Notes: generated by a model from the sequence alone, not told the origin. Numbered from the stretch's first letter, positions 24,788 through 34,146 are shown. The stretch is 64,000 nt of DNA from an uncultured Brachybacterium sp. (GCF_947500705.1 NZ_CANMSY010000003.1:186001-250000), one strand, 5' to 3'. Numbers and translations are program-made.

Positions 24788-25811
24788 ACCAGCGCGGGTG
24801 GATGGACTCTCGCAGCAGCTCGTCGTAGGTCTCGCGCACGGCGGCGTCGAAGCGGCCGAGCACCTCGGCCTGCTCGGTGGTGGGGGCGGAGCCGGCGGCG
24901 GCGTTGCTCCGGGCCTGCTCTCCGCTGCTGGCGCCGGGGATCGCGGCGGTGACGCCCTGCTGGGCGAGGATCCAGCGCAGGCTGGCCTCCGCGAGCGGCA
25001 TCGCCCCGTCGAGCGCCTGCTCGAGGCGGGCCACGGCGGTCAGGCCCGTCTCGAAGTCCACGCCGGAGAAGGTCTCGCCCTGGTCGAAGGCCTCGCCGTG
25101 GCGGTTGAAGCTGCGGTGGTCGTTGGCGGCGAACTGGCTGCTGGGCGAGAACTTGCCGGTGAGCAGCCCGGAGGCGAGGGGTACGCGGGCGATGATCGCC
25201 ACGCCCTTCGCGTCGGCCGTGGGCACCACCTCGCCCAGGGGCTTGAGGCGGAAGGGGTTCAGGATGATCTGGATCGAGGCGAGGTGCTCGCGCTCCAGGC
25301 TGAGCATCGCCTCCTCGCAGGTCTCGACGCTCACGCCCCAGGCGGCGATCTTCTTCTCCTCGGCGAGCGCATCGAGCACGTCGAACACGCGGTCCTCGCG
25401 GTAGATCGCGGGCGGCGGGCAGTGCAGCTGCACCAGGTCCAGGGTGTCCATGCCGAGGTTCCGGCGGGAACGCTCGACCCACGCGCGCAGGTTCTCCTCG
25501 GTGAAGGATTCCGGGGCGAAGGGGTCGGCGCGGCGGGAGGCCTTGGTGGCGATGAACGGGAGATCGGAGGCCGCTCCCCCGTCGGCGCCCAGGCGTGCGC
25601 GCATCGCGCCGAGCAGCTGCTCGCTGCGGCCGTCACCGTAGACGTCGGCCGTGTCGAAGAAGGTGATGCCGGCATCGACGGCCGCGTCGAGCACGGCATG
25701 AGCCGCATCGGAGGAGACGTCGCCCCAGTCGGCTCCGATCTGCCAGCAGCCCTGACCGATCACGGACAGCGGGCGGGCCAGGCGGGTGGGAGTGCGGTAC
25801 TGCATGGGCAT
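24786..25811 (-). CDS. aldo/keto reductase
   Basis: This 341-residue TIM-barrel oxidoreductase has the catalytic tetrad in expected order: Asp and Tyr in TFFDTADVYGDGRSEQLLG (near residues 50-56), Lys in PFIATKASRR and His in LDLVQLHCPPP. NADPH-binding residues should lie in the C-terminal AAIPGASSGEQARSN. GAGGT lies about seven bases before the first ATG at 25811. It is upstream of the sulfatase on the same strand. Substrate is unknown; similar proteins reduce sugar aldehydes. Confidence 0.92.
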   Translation of the reverse strand: MPMQYRTPTRLARPLSVIGQGCWQIGADWGDVSSDAAHAVLDAAVDAGITFFDTADVYGDGRSEQLLGAMRARLGADGGAASDLPFIATKASRRADPFAPESFTEENLRAWVERSRRNLGMDTLDLVQLHCPPPAIYREDRVFDVLDALAEEKKIAAWGVSVETCEEAMLSLEREHLASIQIILNPFRLKPLGEVVPTADAKGVAIIARVPLASGLLTGKFSPSSQFAANDHRSFNRHGEAFDQGETFSGVDFETGLTAVARLEQALDGAMPLAEASLRWILAQQGVTAAIPGASSGEQARSNAAAGSAPTTEQAEVLGRFDAAVRETYDELLRESIHPRW

Positions 25812-25842
25812 CGGTGACCTCGCTGTTCGTGGGTTCGCCGGT

Positions 25843-26046
25843 TCAGCCCGGCGTACGGAGCAAGTCTGGCAGATCCGCTGATCGCAGGCGCGACGGCCCA
25901 CTCGCCTGCTCACTCGCCCCCTTTTGCTCGACCGCCCCCTCGCCCGCCTGCTCCTCGGCGTCCTCGAGCGTGATCTCCCCGCGGCGGATCGAGACCAGCC
26001 AGGGCAGTGCGTCGGCGCAAAACTCGTGGCTAGGGTGCCCCGGTCG
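25843..26046 (-). pseudogene. open frame without a start codon, possible gene remnant
   Basis: About 67 codons with gene-like G/C third positions read SHEFCADALPWLVSIRRGEI then an acidic stretch and end at a TGA just upstream of the aldo/keto reductase. The frame is closed upstream by a TGA and holds no ATG, GTG or TTG. It may be the tail of a deleted gene. No family is recognised. Confidence 0.25.
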
Positions 26047-26050
26047 TCAC

Positions 26051-26056
26051 TACTCT
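26051..26056 (+). promoter_or_regulatory. -10 box of the Eis-like gene
   Basis: TACTCT ends 7 bases before the ATG at 26064; no ribosome site is present, so the transcript is probably leaderless. Confidence 0.55.
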
Positions 26057-26063
26057 GGCGTGC

Positions 26064-27503
26064 ATGACGACTTCGGCCCCTGCGCCCAGCTCTGCCCCGA
26101 CGCTCGAGGATGCCCTCGCGACTCTCGATGCCCTCCCCGTTCCGCGCGGCCTTCCCGCCTGGACACCTGCGGCGGAGGTGCCGCTCGACCAGGTCTCCGA
26201 GGGCGCGCTGCGCTCTGGCGGGCTCGAGTACTGCACGATCGACGGGCACGATGAGAGCGCCTTCGAGAGCTTCGTCGCCGCGGTCAGCCGTGGCTTCCTG
26301 GAGGAGCGCACGGAGCACTCGGTGGGCTGGCGCAGCACACTGCTGCAGGTCGAGGGGCGTCTGGTCGGGGTCTTCGATCCTTCTGCTCCGCACGCCGAGA
26401 CGCCGGTGGGGACCATCGCGACGTGGGGCACCGGCCTGGTGCTCGATCCCGGCTGCGTGGTGCCGATGTGGGCGATCAGCGATGTCACGGTCTCCTCCAC
26501 CCATCGCCGGCGCGGCATCGCCCGCGCCATGCTCGAGGGTGAGCTGCGCACCGCAGCGGGCGCCGGTTACTCGATCGCGGGGCTGACCGTGTCCGAGGCG
26601 ACGATCTACGGCCGGTACGGCTTCGGCCCGGCCGTCGGTGCCCGTGCGTTCACGATCGAGAACCGTCGCGCGGGCTGGTCGGGGCCGCGCCCGGTCGACG
26701 AGGGGCGCGGGCGTATCGATCCGATCGAGCGTGAAGATGCCATGCGGGCACTCGCGAGCATCCACGCCGAGACGGTTGTGGGCCGGCCCGGGGAGATCTC
26801 CGGCTGGGCCGGCCTGTGGCGGGACGCCGCCGGCCTGCACCCGCAGAAGGAGAACAAGGCCTCTCGCGCCGTGCAGTACACGGACAGCGAGGGCAGCGTG
26901 CGCGGCATCATCGTCTACAGCGTCAAGGAAGCCGACGGCACAGCGACCCTGCGCATCGAAAGGCTGATAGCCGCGACGACCGACGCGTACGCCGCCCTGT
27001 GGCGCTTCGCCCTCACGCACGACCTGATCACGACGGTCACCGGCGGGCTGCGCTCGTCGGACGAGCCGGTGCGCTGGATGCTCGAGGACCAGCGCGCCCT
27101 GAAGTCCACCGAGCATGACCACCACTGGTTGCGGGTGCTCGACGTCGCCGCCTGCCTGGAGGGTCGCCGCTACCGCATCCCGGGCTCCGTGGTGCTCGAG
27201 GTGATCGATCCGCTGGGCATCACCGGCGGGCGCTACCGTCTCACGGTCGACGGGGAGGGCGCCGGCGCTGTCGAGACGCTGGTTCCCGGCAGGGTGGGCG
27301 CCAGCGGGGCGGCGGACGGATCCGCGGTCGACGCCGCCACCGCCCGTGTGGGCGTCTCGGAGCTCAGCTCCCTGCTGCTCGGCGGAGCACGCTGGGGCAC
27401 GCTCGCCGCGGCAGGTCGCATCGAGGCCGACGCCGCAGCGACGGCGTGGCTCGACGTGGCGTTCGCTCCGTCGGCCCCGCTGCAGCTGAGCGTCGGGTAC
27501 TGA
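26064..27503 (+). CDS. Eis-like GNAT family N-acetyltransferase
   Basis: This 479-residue protein fits the Eis family: two GNAT domains plus a C-terminal sterol-carrier-like domain. The acetyl-CoA loop is SSTHRRRGIARAML (residues 144-157). SEATIYGRYGFGPA places Tyr182 at the position of the general acid in mycobacterial Eis, and the chain ends in an aromatic residue (SVGY), as Eis uses its C-terminal carboxylate in catalysis. It is longer than typical Eis (about 400 residues) because of an N-terminal extension and an Ala/Gly-rich insert near residue 415. Family members acetylate amines, including aminoglycosides; resistance should not be assumed here. Confidence 0.9.
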   Translation: MTTSAPAPSSAPTLEDALATLDALPVPRGLPAWTPAAEVPLDQVSEGALRSGGLEYCTIDGHDESAFESFVAAVSRGFLEERTEHSVGWRSTLLQVEGRLVGVFDPSAPHAETPVGTIATWGTGLVLDPGCVVPMWAISDVTVSSTHRRRGIARAMLEGELRTAAGAGYSIAGLTVSEATIYGRYGFGPAVGARAFTIENRRAGWSGPRPVDEGRGRIDPIEREDAMRALASIHAETVVGRPGEISGWAGLWRDAAGLHPQKENKASRAVQYTDSEGSVRGIIVYSVKEADGTATLRIERLIAATTDAYAALWRFALTHDLITTVTGGLRSSDEPVRWMLEDQRALKSTEHDHHWLRVLDVAACLEGRRYRIPGSVVLEVIDPLGITGGRYRLTVDGEGAGAVETLVPGRVGASGAADGSAVDAATARVGVSELSSLLLGGARWGTLAAAGRIEADAAATAWLDVAFAPSAPLQLSVGY

Positions 27504-27518
27504 CCGACTGCCGAATCC

Positions 27519-28238
27519 TCAGACCGTCACTCGCTGCGAAGCACCCAGGAGGGCGAGTGCGTCCCGGTACCGCTGGGCGGCCACCCGGACCACGCCCGGG
27601 TGGGCGCCGAGCGGCGCGCTGACGAGATCCGCCCCGGCAGCGCGGACCAGGCCCGCGAAATGGCCCGGGGCCAGCACATAGCTCGCGGCGATCACGCGGC
27701 GCGCTCCCGACTCCCGTGCGGCGGTGACGGCCTCCGGGATCGTGGGGGCGCAGCCCGCGCCGTAGCCGATGCTCACCGGGCAGGGCAGGCGGGCGGCGAG
27801 GAGGTCGCGCATCTGCTCCACGGCACGAGCCGCAGCGGGGTCGGAGGAGCCGGCTGCGGCGAGCACCACGTGGTCGCCGGGCCGGTGCCCGGCGTCGCCG
27901 CCGCTGAGGGCGGCGAGCCGGTCCCTCAACGCTGGCACGAGGGCTTCGTGGGGTCCGAGCGGGAGGGCGGCGACTGCTGCGGGGTGGGGGACGACGGCGG
28001 CGGCGATATCCACGCCGGTGTGGAAGCCGGTCGAGAGCAGCAGCGGCACCACCACCGTGGGGCCCCGGGCGGCGGCCCGCTGAACCACGCCTGCGATCTC
28101 GGGCTGCTCGACGTCCACGTACGCCTCGCGCACGGTCGCCTCGGGCAGGGCCGCGGCGAGAGCCTCGCGGATCCGGGCGATCACGGCGCGGCCGGCTGGG
28201 GAGCGGGTGCCGTGGGAGCAGGCGACGAGGGTGGTCAT
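27519..28238 (-). CDS. sirohydrochlorin chelatase (CbiX/SirB type)
   Basis: This 239-residue protein is the last gene of the nitrite reductase/siroheme operon. It starts MTTLVACSHGTRSPAGRAVI, in which SHGT supplies the metal-binding His, and repeats the fold in a second half (DHVVLAAAGSSDPAAARAVE). A late His in VLAPGHFAGLV is the second likely ligand. It should insert ferrous iron into sirohydrochlorin to make siroheme for NirB. Cobalt insertion is the alternative for this family, but the operon points to siroheme. Its ATG overlaps the hemD stop. Confidence 0.88.
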   Translation of the reverse strand: MTTLVACSHGTRSPAGRAVIARIREALAAALPEATVREAYVDVEQPEIAGVVQRAAARGPTVVVPLLLSTGFHTGVDIAAAVVPHPAAVAALPLGPHEALVPALRDRLAALSGGDAGHRPGDHVVLAAAGSSDPAAARAVEQMRDLLAARLPCPVSIGYGAGCAPTIPEAVTAARESGARRVIAASYVLAPGHFAGLVRAAGADLVSAPLGAHPGVVRVAAQRYRDALALLGASQRVTV

Positions 28239-29086
28239 GACAGGTCCTTCTGGGCGGTCGGGTCGAAGTGCTGGACGACGGCGCGCACCAGCGCGCCCAT
28301 CCGGCTGCGGGCGGGCAGCAGTGCGGACATCCCGCGCGCTTCCAGGGGCGCGGCGGTGAGGGGGCCGACGGCCGCCATGACCAGCTCACCGGCGCGGGTG
28401 CGGGCGGCGATTTCGGGCAGGGCGCCGGCCTGTTCGGCGGCGACCAGCCAGTTCTCGGTGCCGGGTGCGGCGGTGAACAGGACCGCGTCCACTGCTCCGG
28501 CGGCGGCGTCGAGAACGGAGCGGTGCACAGCGGCCGGGTCGCGCGGTGGTCCCCAGCGGTAGACGGTCAGGGCCACCACCTCGGCGCCGGCGCCCTGGAG
28601 CGCCTCGTCGAGGCCGTCGGCCCCGGAGCCGTGGTGCTGCACGGCGGCGCGGATCCCGGTGAGGTCCTGGCCGGCGAGGTGAGCGATCACCTCGGCGGAG
28701 GTGCCCTCCTGTGCGACCCAGTCCACGGTGAGTCCCACCTGCTGGGCGGCGCCGCGGGCCTTGGGGCCGCGGGCGAGGACCCGAGTGCCGGCGAGCGCGG
28801 CGCGCAGCGAGGGGGCGAGGCCGGCGGCGTCGGCGGCCTCGAACCAGCCGCGCACCCCCACCCCGGTGGTGGCGATCAGCAGGCTCGGCGGGAGGGCGAT
28901 GAGCTCGGCGGTGCGGGCCAGCAGCTGCGGGTCATCCACGTGCGGGATCATGCTCATCGCGGGGGCGTGCTGGATCTCGGCGCCGTGGCGGATCAGTGCG
29001 GCGGCGAGCTCCTCGGCCCGGCGGTCCAGGGCGAGCACGAGCCGTCTGCCCGCGAGCGCGCTGGAGAGCTGGGTCGGGGTGCTCAC
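28235..29086 (-). CDS. hemD: uroporphyrinogen-III synthase
   Basis: This 283-residue protein closes hydroxymethylbilane to uroporphyrinogen III, the precursor of siroheme. Its two-lobed HemD pattern is weakly conserved as usual: LAGRRLVLALDRRAEELAAAL opens the first lobe, LLIATTGVGVRGWFEAAD is the usual 'TS/NGVR' region, and VDAVLFTAAPGTENWL the second-lobe Ser/Thr-rich turn. The GTG start overlaps the cobA stop and its own stop overlaps the chelatase start. A second, housekeeping hemD may exist elsewhere for heme. Confidence 0.85.
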   Translation of the reverse strand: MSTPTQLSSALAGRRLVLALDRRAEELAAALIRHGAEIQHAPAMSMIPHVDDPQLLARTAELIALPPSLLIATTGVGVRGWFEAADAAGLAPSLRAALAGTRVLARGPKARGAAQQVGLTVDWVAQEGTSAEVIAHLAGQDLTGIRAAVQHHGSGADGLDEALQGAGAEVVALTVYRWGPPRDPAAVHRSVLDAAAGAVDAVLFTAAPGTENWLVAAEQAGALPEIAARTRAGELVMAAVGPLTAAPLEARGMSALLPARSRMGALVRAVVQHFDPTAQKDLS

Positions 29087-30075
29087 GCCGCGTGCTCCGG
29101 CGTCTGCCCGCCGAGCGCGGCCATCTCGGCGAGGTCCGGCGCCGCTGACCGGTTCGGCTCCGCGAGGGCGAGCGCGGCCGACGCTTCCGGCTGCAGCAGC
29201 CCGGCCCGGGCCACCTCGCCGATCACGATCACCGCGGGGCTGCGCACGCCGACGGCTCCGGCCGTATGGACGGCGCGGGCGAGGGTGGTGCGGGTGGTGC
29301 GCTGTCGCGGGGTGTGGCCGTTCTCTATGATCGCGGTCGGCCGCTGCCCTGGCACTCCATGGGCGAGGGCGGCGGCGACCAGGGCGGGAAGCGCCGCGAC
29401 TCCCATCAGCACCACGGTGGTCACTCCGTCGTCGGCGAGCGCGGCGAGGGTCGCGGCCGACGGTCCGTGCGGCCCGCTCAGGTCGTGCCCGCTGACCACG
29501 TGCACGGTGGAGGAGAGTCCGCGATGGGTGACCGGCACCCCGGCGGCCTGGGGCACGGCGAGGGCGCTGCTGATCCCGGGGACCACCTCGACCTCGATCC
29601 CGGCAGCGCGGCAGGCGAGCACCTCCTCGCCGCCGCGGCCCAGCACGAACGGGTCCCCGCCCTTCAGCCGCACGACCGCCTTCCCGGCGCGGGCGTGCGC
29701 GATGAGCAAGGCGTTGATCTGCTCCTGCGGGACGGGATGGTGGCCGGGGCGCTTGCCGACGTCGATCACGAGCGCGCTGGGACGCAGCTCCGCGCGGACC
29801 TCTGCGGCGGGGCCGAGCCGGTCGACGATCACCACGTCGGCCACGCGCAGCAGCCGCAGGGCGCGCACCGTGAGCAGGTCCAGCGGGCCCGGCCCGCCGC
29901 CCACCAGTGCGACGTGGCCGGGGGCGGCCATCCGGGCGGGTGCCGGTGCCGGGGCGGGTGTCATTGCTGGCGCTGGTGCTGGCACTGGTGCTGGTGCTGG
30001 CGCCTTGAGCGTGCGGGTCGGCCTCCCGAATGCCGGGGCCGGCGCCGGGGTCCCTGCTCCGGGCTCGAGGGTCAT
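29083..30075 (-). CDS. cobA: uroporphyrinogen-III C-methyltransferase (SUMT)
   Basis: This 330-residue protein methylates uroporphyrinogen III twice to precorrin-2 with S-adenosylmethionine. Motifs are HVALVGGGPGPLDLLTVRAL near residue 55, VVRLKGGDPFVLGRGGEEVL and VVPGISSALAVPQAAGVPVT. The first 50 residues are an Ala-Pro-rich extension not needed for the fold. No CysG-type dehydrogenase/chelatase domain is attached; the chelatase is the separate CbiX-like protein, and the precorrin-2 dehydrogenase is not in the window. The ATG overlaps the nirD stop. Confidence 0.93.
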   Translation of the reverse strand: MTLEPGAGTPAPAPAFGRPTRTLKAPAPAPVPAPAPAMTPAPAPAPARMAAPGHVALVGGGPGPLDLLTVRALRLLRVADVVIVDRLGPAAEVRAELRPSALVIDVGKRPGHHPVPQEQINALLIAHARAGKAVVRLKGGDPFVLGRGGEEVLACRAAGIEVEVVPGISSALAVPQAAGVPVTHRGLSSTVHVVSGHDLSGPHGPSAATLAALADDGVTTVVLMGVAALPALVAAALAHGVPGQRPTAIIENGHTPRQRTTRTTLARAVHTAGAVGVRSPAVIVIGEVARAGLLQPEASAALALAEPNRSAAPDLAEMAALGGQTPEHAA

Positions 30076-30503
30076 CGTGCACCTCCGCGCAGCAGGTAGA
30101 CGTCCCCGTCGAGGGTGCGCACCGGCCAGACCCGGAGGCGTCGCACCTGCTTGCCGCGGGTGTTCACGCAGGTGCCCGAGCGCAGGTCGAAGACCTGCTT
30201 GTACATCGGGGAGGCGATGGTGGGGCGGCCGCCGCGGGAGCCGACGATGCCGCGGGAGATGACGTTCGCCCCCGAGTAGGGGTCGTGGTTGTCGACCGCG
30301 CGGAGGTCGCCGTCGGCCAGCAGGAAAAGAGCGACCTGCTCCTGGCCCACGAGGGCCGCGCAGCCCCGTTCGACCTCGAGATCCGCGAGGGTGCACAGCC
30401 GGAGCCAGTTCGCCGCGAGCTGCGGGGCGAGGGCCGGGCTGCTGAGGCTCGGGCTGGCGAGAGTCGTGCTGGCGGTGCTCGGGGTGGTGAGGGTCGGGGT
30501 CAT
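30072..30503 (-). CDS. nirD: nitrite reductase (NADH) small subunit NirD
   Basis: This 143-residue protein is the small, Rieske-fold subunit of assimilatory nitrite reductase. After a Ser/Thr/Pro-rich N-terminus of about 30 residues it reads RLCTLADLEVERGCAALV, then DNHDPYSGANVISRGIVGS, SPMYKQVFDLRSGTC. The iron-sulfur ligands of true Rieske proteins are missing, as is normal for NirD. The ATG overlaps the nirB stop and the stop overlaps the cobA start. Confidence 0.95.
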   Translation of the reverse strand: MTPTLTTPSTASTTLASPSLSSPALAPQLAANWLRLCTLADLEVERGCAALVGQEQVALFLLADGDLRAVDNHDPYSGANVISRGIVGSRGGRPTIASPMYKQVFDLRSGTCVNTRGKQVRRLRVWPVRTLDGDVYLLRGGAR

Positions 30504-33073
30504 CGTCGTACCTCCAGGGTCGTGCCGGCGATCAGGATCCCACCCGTGCGTTCCTCGGGCCGGGCGGGGCGCACCTGCCCGCGCTCGGGGACGAAGGCGA
30601 GGCCGGGGTCGGGGGTGGTGGGGGCGTTCACGAAGGAGCGGAAGCGGGCGAGCTTGGCGGGGTCGGCGAGAGTCTCGGCCCACTCATCACGGTAACCCTC
30701 GACGTGGCGTTCCATGGCCGCGTCGAGATCTTCGGCGAGCCCCAGGGAGTCGTCCATGATCACGGCGCGCAGCCCGTCGATCCCGCCGTCGAGCGCTTCG
30801 AGCCAGGGGGCGGTGCGCTGGAGCTTGTCGGCGGTGCGGGCGTAGTACATGAAGTATCGGTCCAGGGTGCGGATCAGGGTGTCGTCGTCCAGGCCCTCGA
30901 CCAGCAGCTGGGCGTGGCGCGGGGTGGCGCCGCCGTTCCCGCCCACGTACAGGTTCCAGCCCTGGGCGGTGGCGATGATGCCGGCGTCCTTGGCGCGGGC
31001 CTCGGCGCATTCGCGGGCGCAGCCGGAGACGCCGAGCTTGAACTTGTGCGGGGTGCGCAGCCCGCGGTAGCGCAGCTCGAGCTGGATGGCCATGGAGGTG
31101 GAGTCCAGCACGCCGTAGCGGCACCAGGTGGAGCCCACGCAGGATTTCACGGTGCGCAGCGACTTGCCGTAGGCGTGGCCGGATTCGAAGCCGGCCTCGG
31201 TCAGGCGCCGCCAGATCAGCGGCAGCTCCTCGAGTCGGGCGCCGAACATGTCCACCCGCTGGCCGCCGGTGATCTTGGTGTAGAGCCCGAAGTCGCGGGC
31301 CACCTCCCCCACCGTGATCAGGCCCTCCGGGGTGACCTCCCCGCCGGGCATGCGCGGGACCACGGAGTAGGTGCCGTCCTTCTGCATGTTGGCCATCACG
31401 TGGTCGTTGGTGTCCTGCAGGGTGGCGTTCTCGTTGTCCAGCACGTGCTCCCCGCCGAGCAGGGCGAGGATGCCGGCGAGCACGGGCTTGCAGGTGTCGC
31501 AGCCGCGCCCGCGGCCGAACCGCGCGATGACGGCGCTGAAGGTGGTCAGGCCCGAGACGTGCACGGCATCGAACAGCTGGCGGCGGGAGAGGTCGAAGTG
31601 CTCGCACAGCCCGGCGGAGACGGCCCTGCCCAGCTTCGCGAGCTCGCTGCCGACGAGCGAGGTGACCATCACGGTGCAGGAGCCGCAGGTGGCGCCCGCC
31701 TTGGTGCAGGCGGTGACGGCCGCGGCGTCGGCGCAGCCCTGCTCCCGCACGGCGTGGCGGATGGCGCCGGCGCTCACCGAGGAGCAGGAGCAGACCACCG
31801 CCTCATCGGGCAGTTCGGCGGTCGGGGCGGCCGACGCCCCTGCGGGGAGCAGGTAGGCGGCGGGGTCCCCGCCGAGCGGCCCGCCGACCAGCGGGCGCAG
31901 GGAGCCGTAGGCGGAGGCGTCGCCCACCAGCATCCCGCCGAGCAGGGTCTTCGCGTCGTCGGAGAGGACGAGTTTCTTGTGGACGCCGTTCACGGGGTCG
32001 GTGTAGACCACGTCCAGGGCGCCGGGGGTGGTGGCGAAGGCGTCGCCGAAGCTGGCGACGTCCACGCCGGAGAGCTTGAGCTTGGTGGAGAGGTCGTAGC
32101 CGGCGAACGTCGCCTCCCCGCCGAGGATCCGGTCGCTGACCACTTCGGCCATGGCGTAGCCGGGGGCGACCAGGCCCACGCACTGCCCCTCGAAGGAGGC
32201 GACCTCGCCGATCGCGTGCACGGCCGGGTCGGAGGTCGCGCAGGTCTCGTCGATCCGCACCCCGCCGCGCTCGTCGCAGGCCAGGCCCGCGGTGCGGGCG
32301 AGCTCGTCGCGGGGGCGGACGCCGACGGTGAAGATCACGAGGTCCGCCGGGAGCTCGGAGCCGTCCGGGAGGAGGACGGCGCGGGCGCTGCCGTCGGCGT
32401 CCGGGAGCACGGCGTTGGAGCGGGCCTCGGTGCGCACGGTGATCCCGCGGGCCTCGATGAGGCGGCGCAGGGTGGCTCCGGCGGGCAGGTCCAGCTGGGC
32501 GGACATCAGCCGGTCGCCGGACTGCAGGACCGTCGCCTCGGCGCCCATCCCTTGCAGGGCGCCGGCGGCCTCGAGGCCCAGCAGCCCGCCGCCGACGACG
32601 ATCCCGCGCACGGGCTGATCGCCCTGCGCGGCGTCGGGCTGTGCGGCGCGTGCTTCGACGTGGCGGCGCAGCGCCTCGACGTCGTCCAGGGTGCGGTAGA
32701 CGAAGCAGCCGGGCAGCTCGGCGCCCTGGATCGGGGGCCTCGCCGCGTGGGAGCCGGTGGCGAGGACCAGGTGGTCGTAGGGGTGGACGGTGCCGGAGGC
32801 GGTGGTGACGGTGCGGTTCTCGCGGTCGATCGCGTGGACGGGGTCCCCCTCGTGGAGGGTGACGCGGGGGTCCTCGAAGATCGTGTGCGCGAGGGTGAGC
32901 TCCTCGGGACTGTCCCCGTCGAAGAAGCGGGTCAGGCCCACCCGGTCGTAGGGGCGGCGGGCCTCGTCCCCGAGCACGGTCACGGTGATCCGCTCCTCGG
33001 CGCGGGTGACGAGCGAGTCGACCAGGCGGTGCGCCGCCATGCCGGCGCCGATCACGACGATGCGGGGGCTCAT
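30500..33073 (-). CDS. nirB: nitrite reductase (NADH) large subunit NirB
   Basis: This 857-residue cytosolic enzyme reduces nitrite to ammonium with NADH. Domains in order: FAD-binding fold (IVVIGAGMAA, residues 5-14), NAD-binding fold (GIVVGGGLLGLEAAGAL, 157-173), a BFD-like [2Fe-2S] domain with C428, C430, C463 and C466, and the sulfite/nitrite reductase half with siroheme-[4Fe-4S] ligands C645, C651 (CVGSTWC) and C685, C689 (SGCAREC). All key residues are present and the length is normal. The ATG overlaps the nirC stop. Siroheme comes from the three genes downstream in the operon. Confidence 0.97.
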   Translation of the reverse strand: MSPRIVVIGAGMAAHRLVDSLVTRAEERITVTVLGDEARRPYDRVGLTRFFDGDSPEELTLAHTIFEDPRVTLHEGDPVHAIDRENRTVTTASGTVHPYDHLVLATGSHAARPPIQGAELPGCFVYRTLDDVEALRRHVEARAAQPDAAQGDQPVRGIVVGGGLLGLEAAGALQGMGAEATVLQSGDRLMSAQLDLPAGATLRRLIEARGITVRTEARSNAVLPDADGSARAVLLPDGSELPADLVIFTVGVRPRDELARTAGLACDERGGVRIDETCATSDPAVHAIGEVASFEGQCVGLVAPGYAMAEVVSDRILGGEATFAGYDLSTKLKLSGVDVASFGDAFATTPGALDVVYTDPVNGVHKKLVLSDDAKTLLGGMLVGDASAYGSLRPLVGGPLGGDPAAYLLPAGASAAPTAELPDEAVVCSCSSVSAGAIRHAVREQGCADAAAVTACTKAGATCGSCTVMVTSLVGSELAKLGRAVSAGLCEHFDLSRRQLFDAVHVSGLTTFSAVIARFGRGRGCDTCKPVLAGILALLGGEHVLDNENATLQDTNDHVMANMQKDGTYSVVPRMPGGEVTPEGLITVGEVARDFGLYTKITGGQRVDMFGARLEELPLIWRRLTEAGFESGHAYGKSLRTVKSCVGSTWCRYGVLDSTSMAIQLELRYRGLRTPHKFKLGVSGCARECAEARAKDAGIIATAQGWNLYVGGNGGATPRHAQLLVEGLDDDTLIRTLDRYFMYYARTADKLQRTAPWLEALDGGIDGLRAVIMDDSLGLAEDLDAAMERHVEGYRDEWAETLADPAKLARFRSFVNAPTTPDPGLAFVPERGQVRPARPEERTGGILIAGTTLEVRR

Positions 33074-34020
33074 CGGGGCGCCCCCACCAGTTCGGGGACC
33101 TCGGTCGGACCCTCGGCCGACGGGGCGGCCGGGGTGCCGGTGGGGTCGAGGGCTGGGACGGGGGTGGCCTCCACGGCTGTGCCGGTCGCGGTGGTGGGGG
33201 CAGTCGCGGTGCCGGTAGCGGCGGCGGGGCTCTTGCGGCGGTGGGCGTAGTAGAGCGGGAGGCCCACGAACACCAGGCCGCCCACGAGGTTGCCGACCAC
33301 GGTGGGGATCTCGTTCCAGATCAGGTAGTCCATGATCGTGAACTCCGCGCCGAGCAGCAGGCCGGAGGGGAACAGGAACATGTTCACGATGGAGTGCTCG
33401 AAGCCCATGTAGAAGAACAGCATCACCGGCATCCACATGCAGGCGATCTTCCCCAGGAGGTTGTCGGTCATGAACGCGCCGACCACGCCGGTGGAGACCA
33501 TCCAGTTGCACAGCACGGCGCGGACGAACAGGGTGAGCATTCCGGCGGCGCCGTGATCGGCGTAGCCGACGGTGCGGCCGTGGCCGATCTCGGAGATCGC
33601 CAGGCCCACGGGGCTGGGCTCGGTGGAGAAGCCGTAGGTGAAGTAGATGGCCATCAGCACCGCGACCATGAACGCGCCGAGGAAGTTGCCCAGGAACACC
33701 AGGCCCCAGACGCGAAGCATCGAGCGCAGCGTCACTCCGGGCTTCCGCGCGATCAGTGCGATCGGCATCAGTGTGAACACCCCGGTGAGGAGGTCGTAGC
33801 CCATCAGGTACAGCAGGATGAAGCCGACGGGGAACAGCAGCGCTCCCAGCAGCGGCTCCCCGGTCTGGGTGGAGACGGTGACGGCGAAGGCGGCGCCGAG
33901 GGTGAGGATCGCCCCGGCCATGAAAGCACGCAGCACCGTGACACCGGCGGAGTAGGTGACCTTCGAGGCGCCGGCGGCGGTGAGCCGGTCCACCAGATCG
34001 GTGGGCTGGACGTAGGACAT
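33070..34020 (-). CDS. nirC: formate/nitrite transporter family protein (NirC type)
   Basis: This 316-residue membrane protein opens the nitrite reductase operon and probably moves nitrite across the membrane. Six membrane segments are seen; FNT landmarks include [16 protein letters not shown] near residue 37, [12 protein letters not shown] near 105 and [20 protein letters not shown] near 178, and the central-pore His lies in [13 protein letters not shown]. The last 65 residues are an Ala/Pro/Thr-rich cytoplasmic tail. GTCAGGAGCTGCC precedes the ATG. A 126-base leader upstream is repeated in front of the gene at 36208. Confidence 0.92.
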   Translation of the reverse strand: MSYVQPTDLVDRLTAAGASKVTYSAGVTVLRAFMAGAILTLGAAFAVTVSTQTGEPLLGALLFPVGFILLYLMGYDLLTGVFTLMPIALIARKPGVTLRSMLRVWGLVFLGNFLGAFMVAVLMAIYFTYGFSTEPSPVGLAISEIGHGRTVGYADHGAAGMLTLFVRAVLCNWMVSTGVVGAFMTDNLLGKIACMWMPVMLFFYMGFEHSIVNMFLFPSGLLLGAEFTIMDYLIWNEIPTVVGNLVGGLVFVGLPLYYAHRRKSPAAATGTATAPTTATGTAVEATPVPALDPTGTPAAPSAEGPTEVPELVGAPR

Positions 34021-34146
34021 GGCAGCTCCTGACACGAGGGAAGGATGGGCATGTCCCGTGCGCCTGCAGCGGGGTGCGGCCATCCTGGGCTCTTGTGGAG
34101 CTGAGGCGAAGAGCGAGAGGGCGCCGTGACCTTCTCGTGATGTGGC
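34021..34146 (-). promoter_or_regulatory. structured leader upstream of nirC (repeat copy A)
   Basis: This leader aligns without gaps to 36658-36783; I count about 87 identities in 126, with a core near 34051-34087 almost unchanged. On the sense strand the core can fold: GGATGG pairs with CCATCC, inside it GCA with TGC and CCCG with CGGG, around an 11-base loop. It does not match any riboswitch I know. It may be a cis-regulatory RNA or operator region for the nitrite operon. Confidence 0.5.

Noticed and set aside
26064-27503. Aminoglycoside resistance gene
   Set aside because: Only Eis-family membership is supported; substrate range and expression cannot be read from sequence.
30704-33250. 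848-residue open frame on the plus strand
   Set aside because: It lies antisense to nirB, is rich in His/Gly/Glu with no domain, and mirrors nirB codons; a GC-bias shadow.
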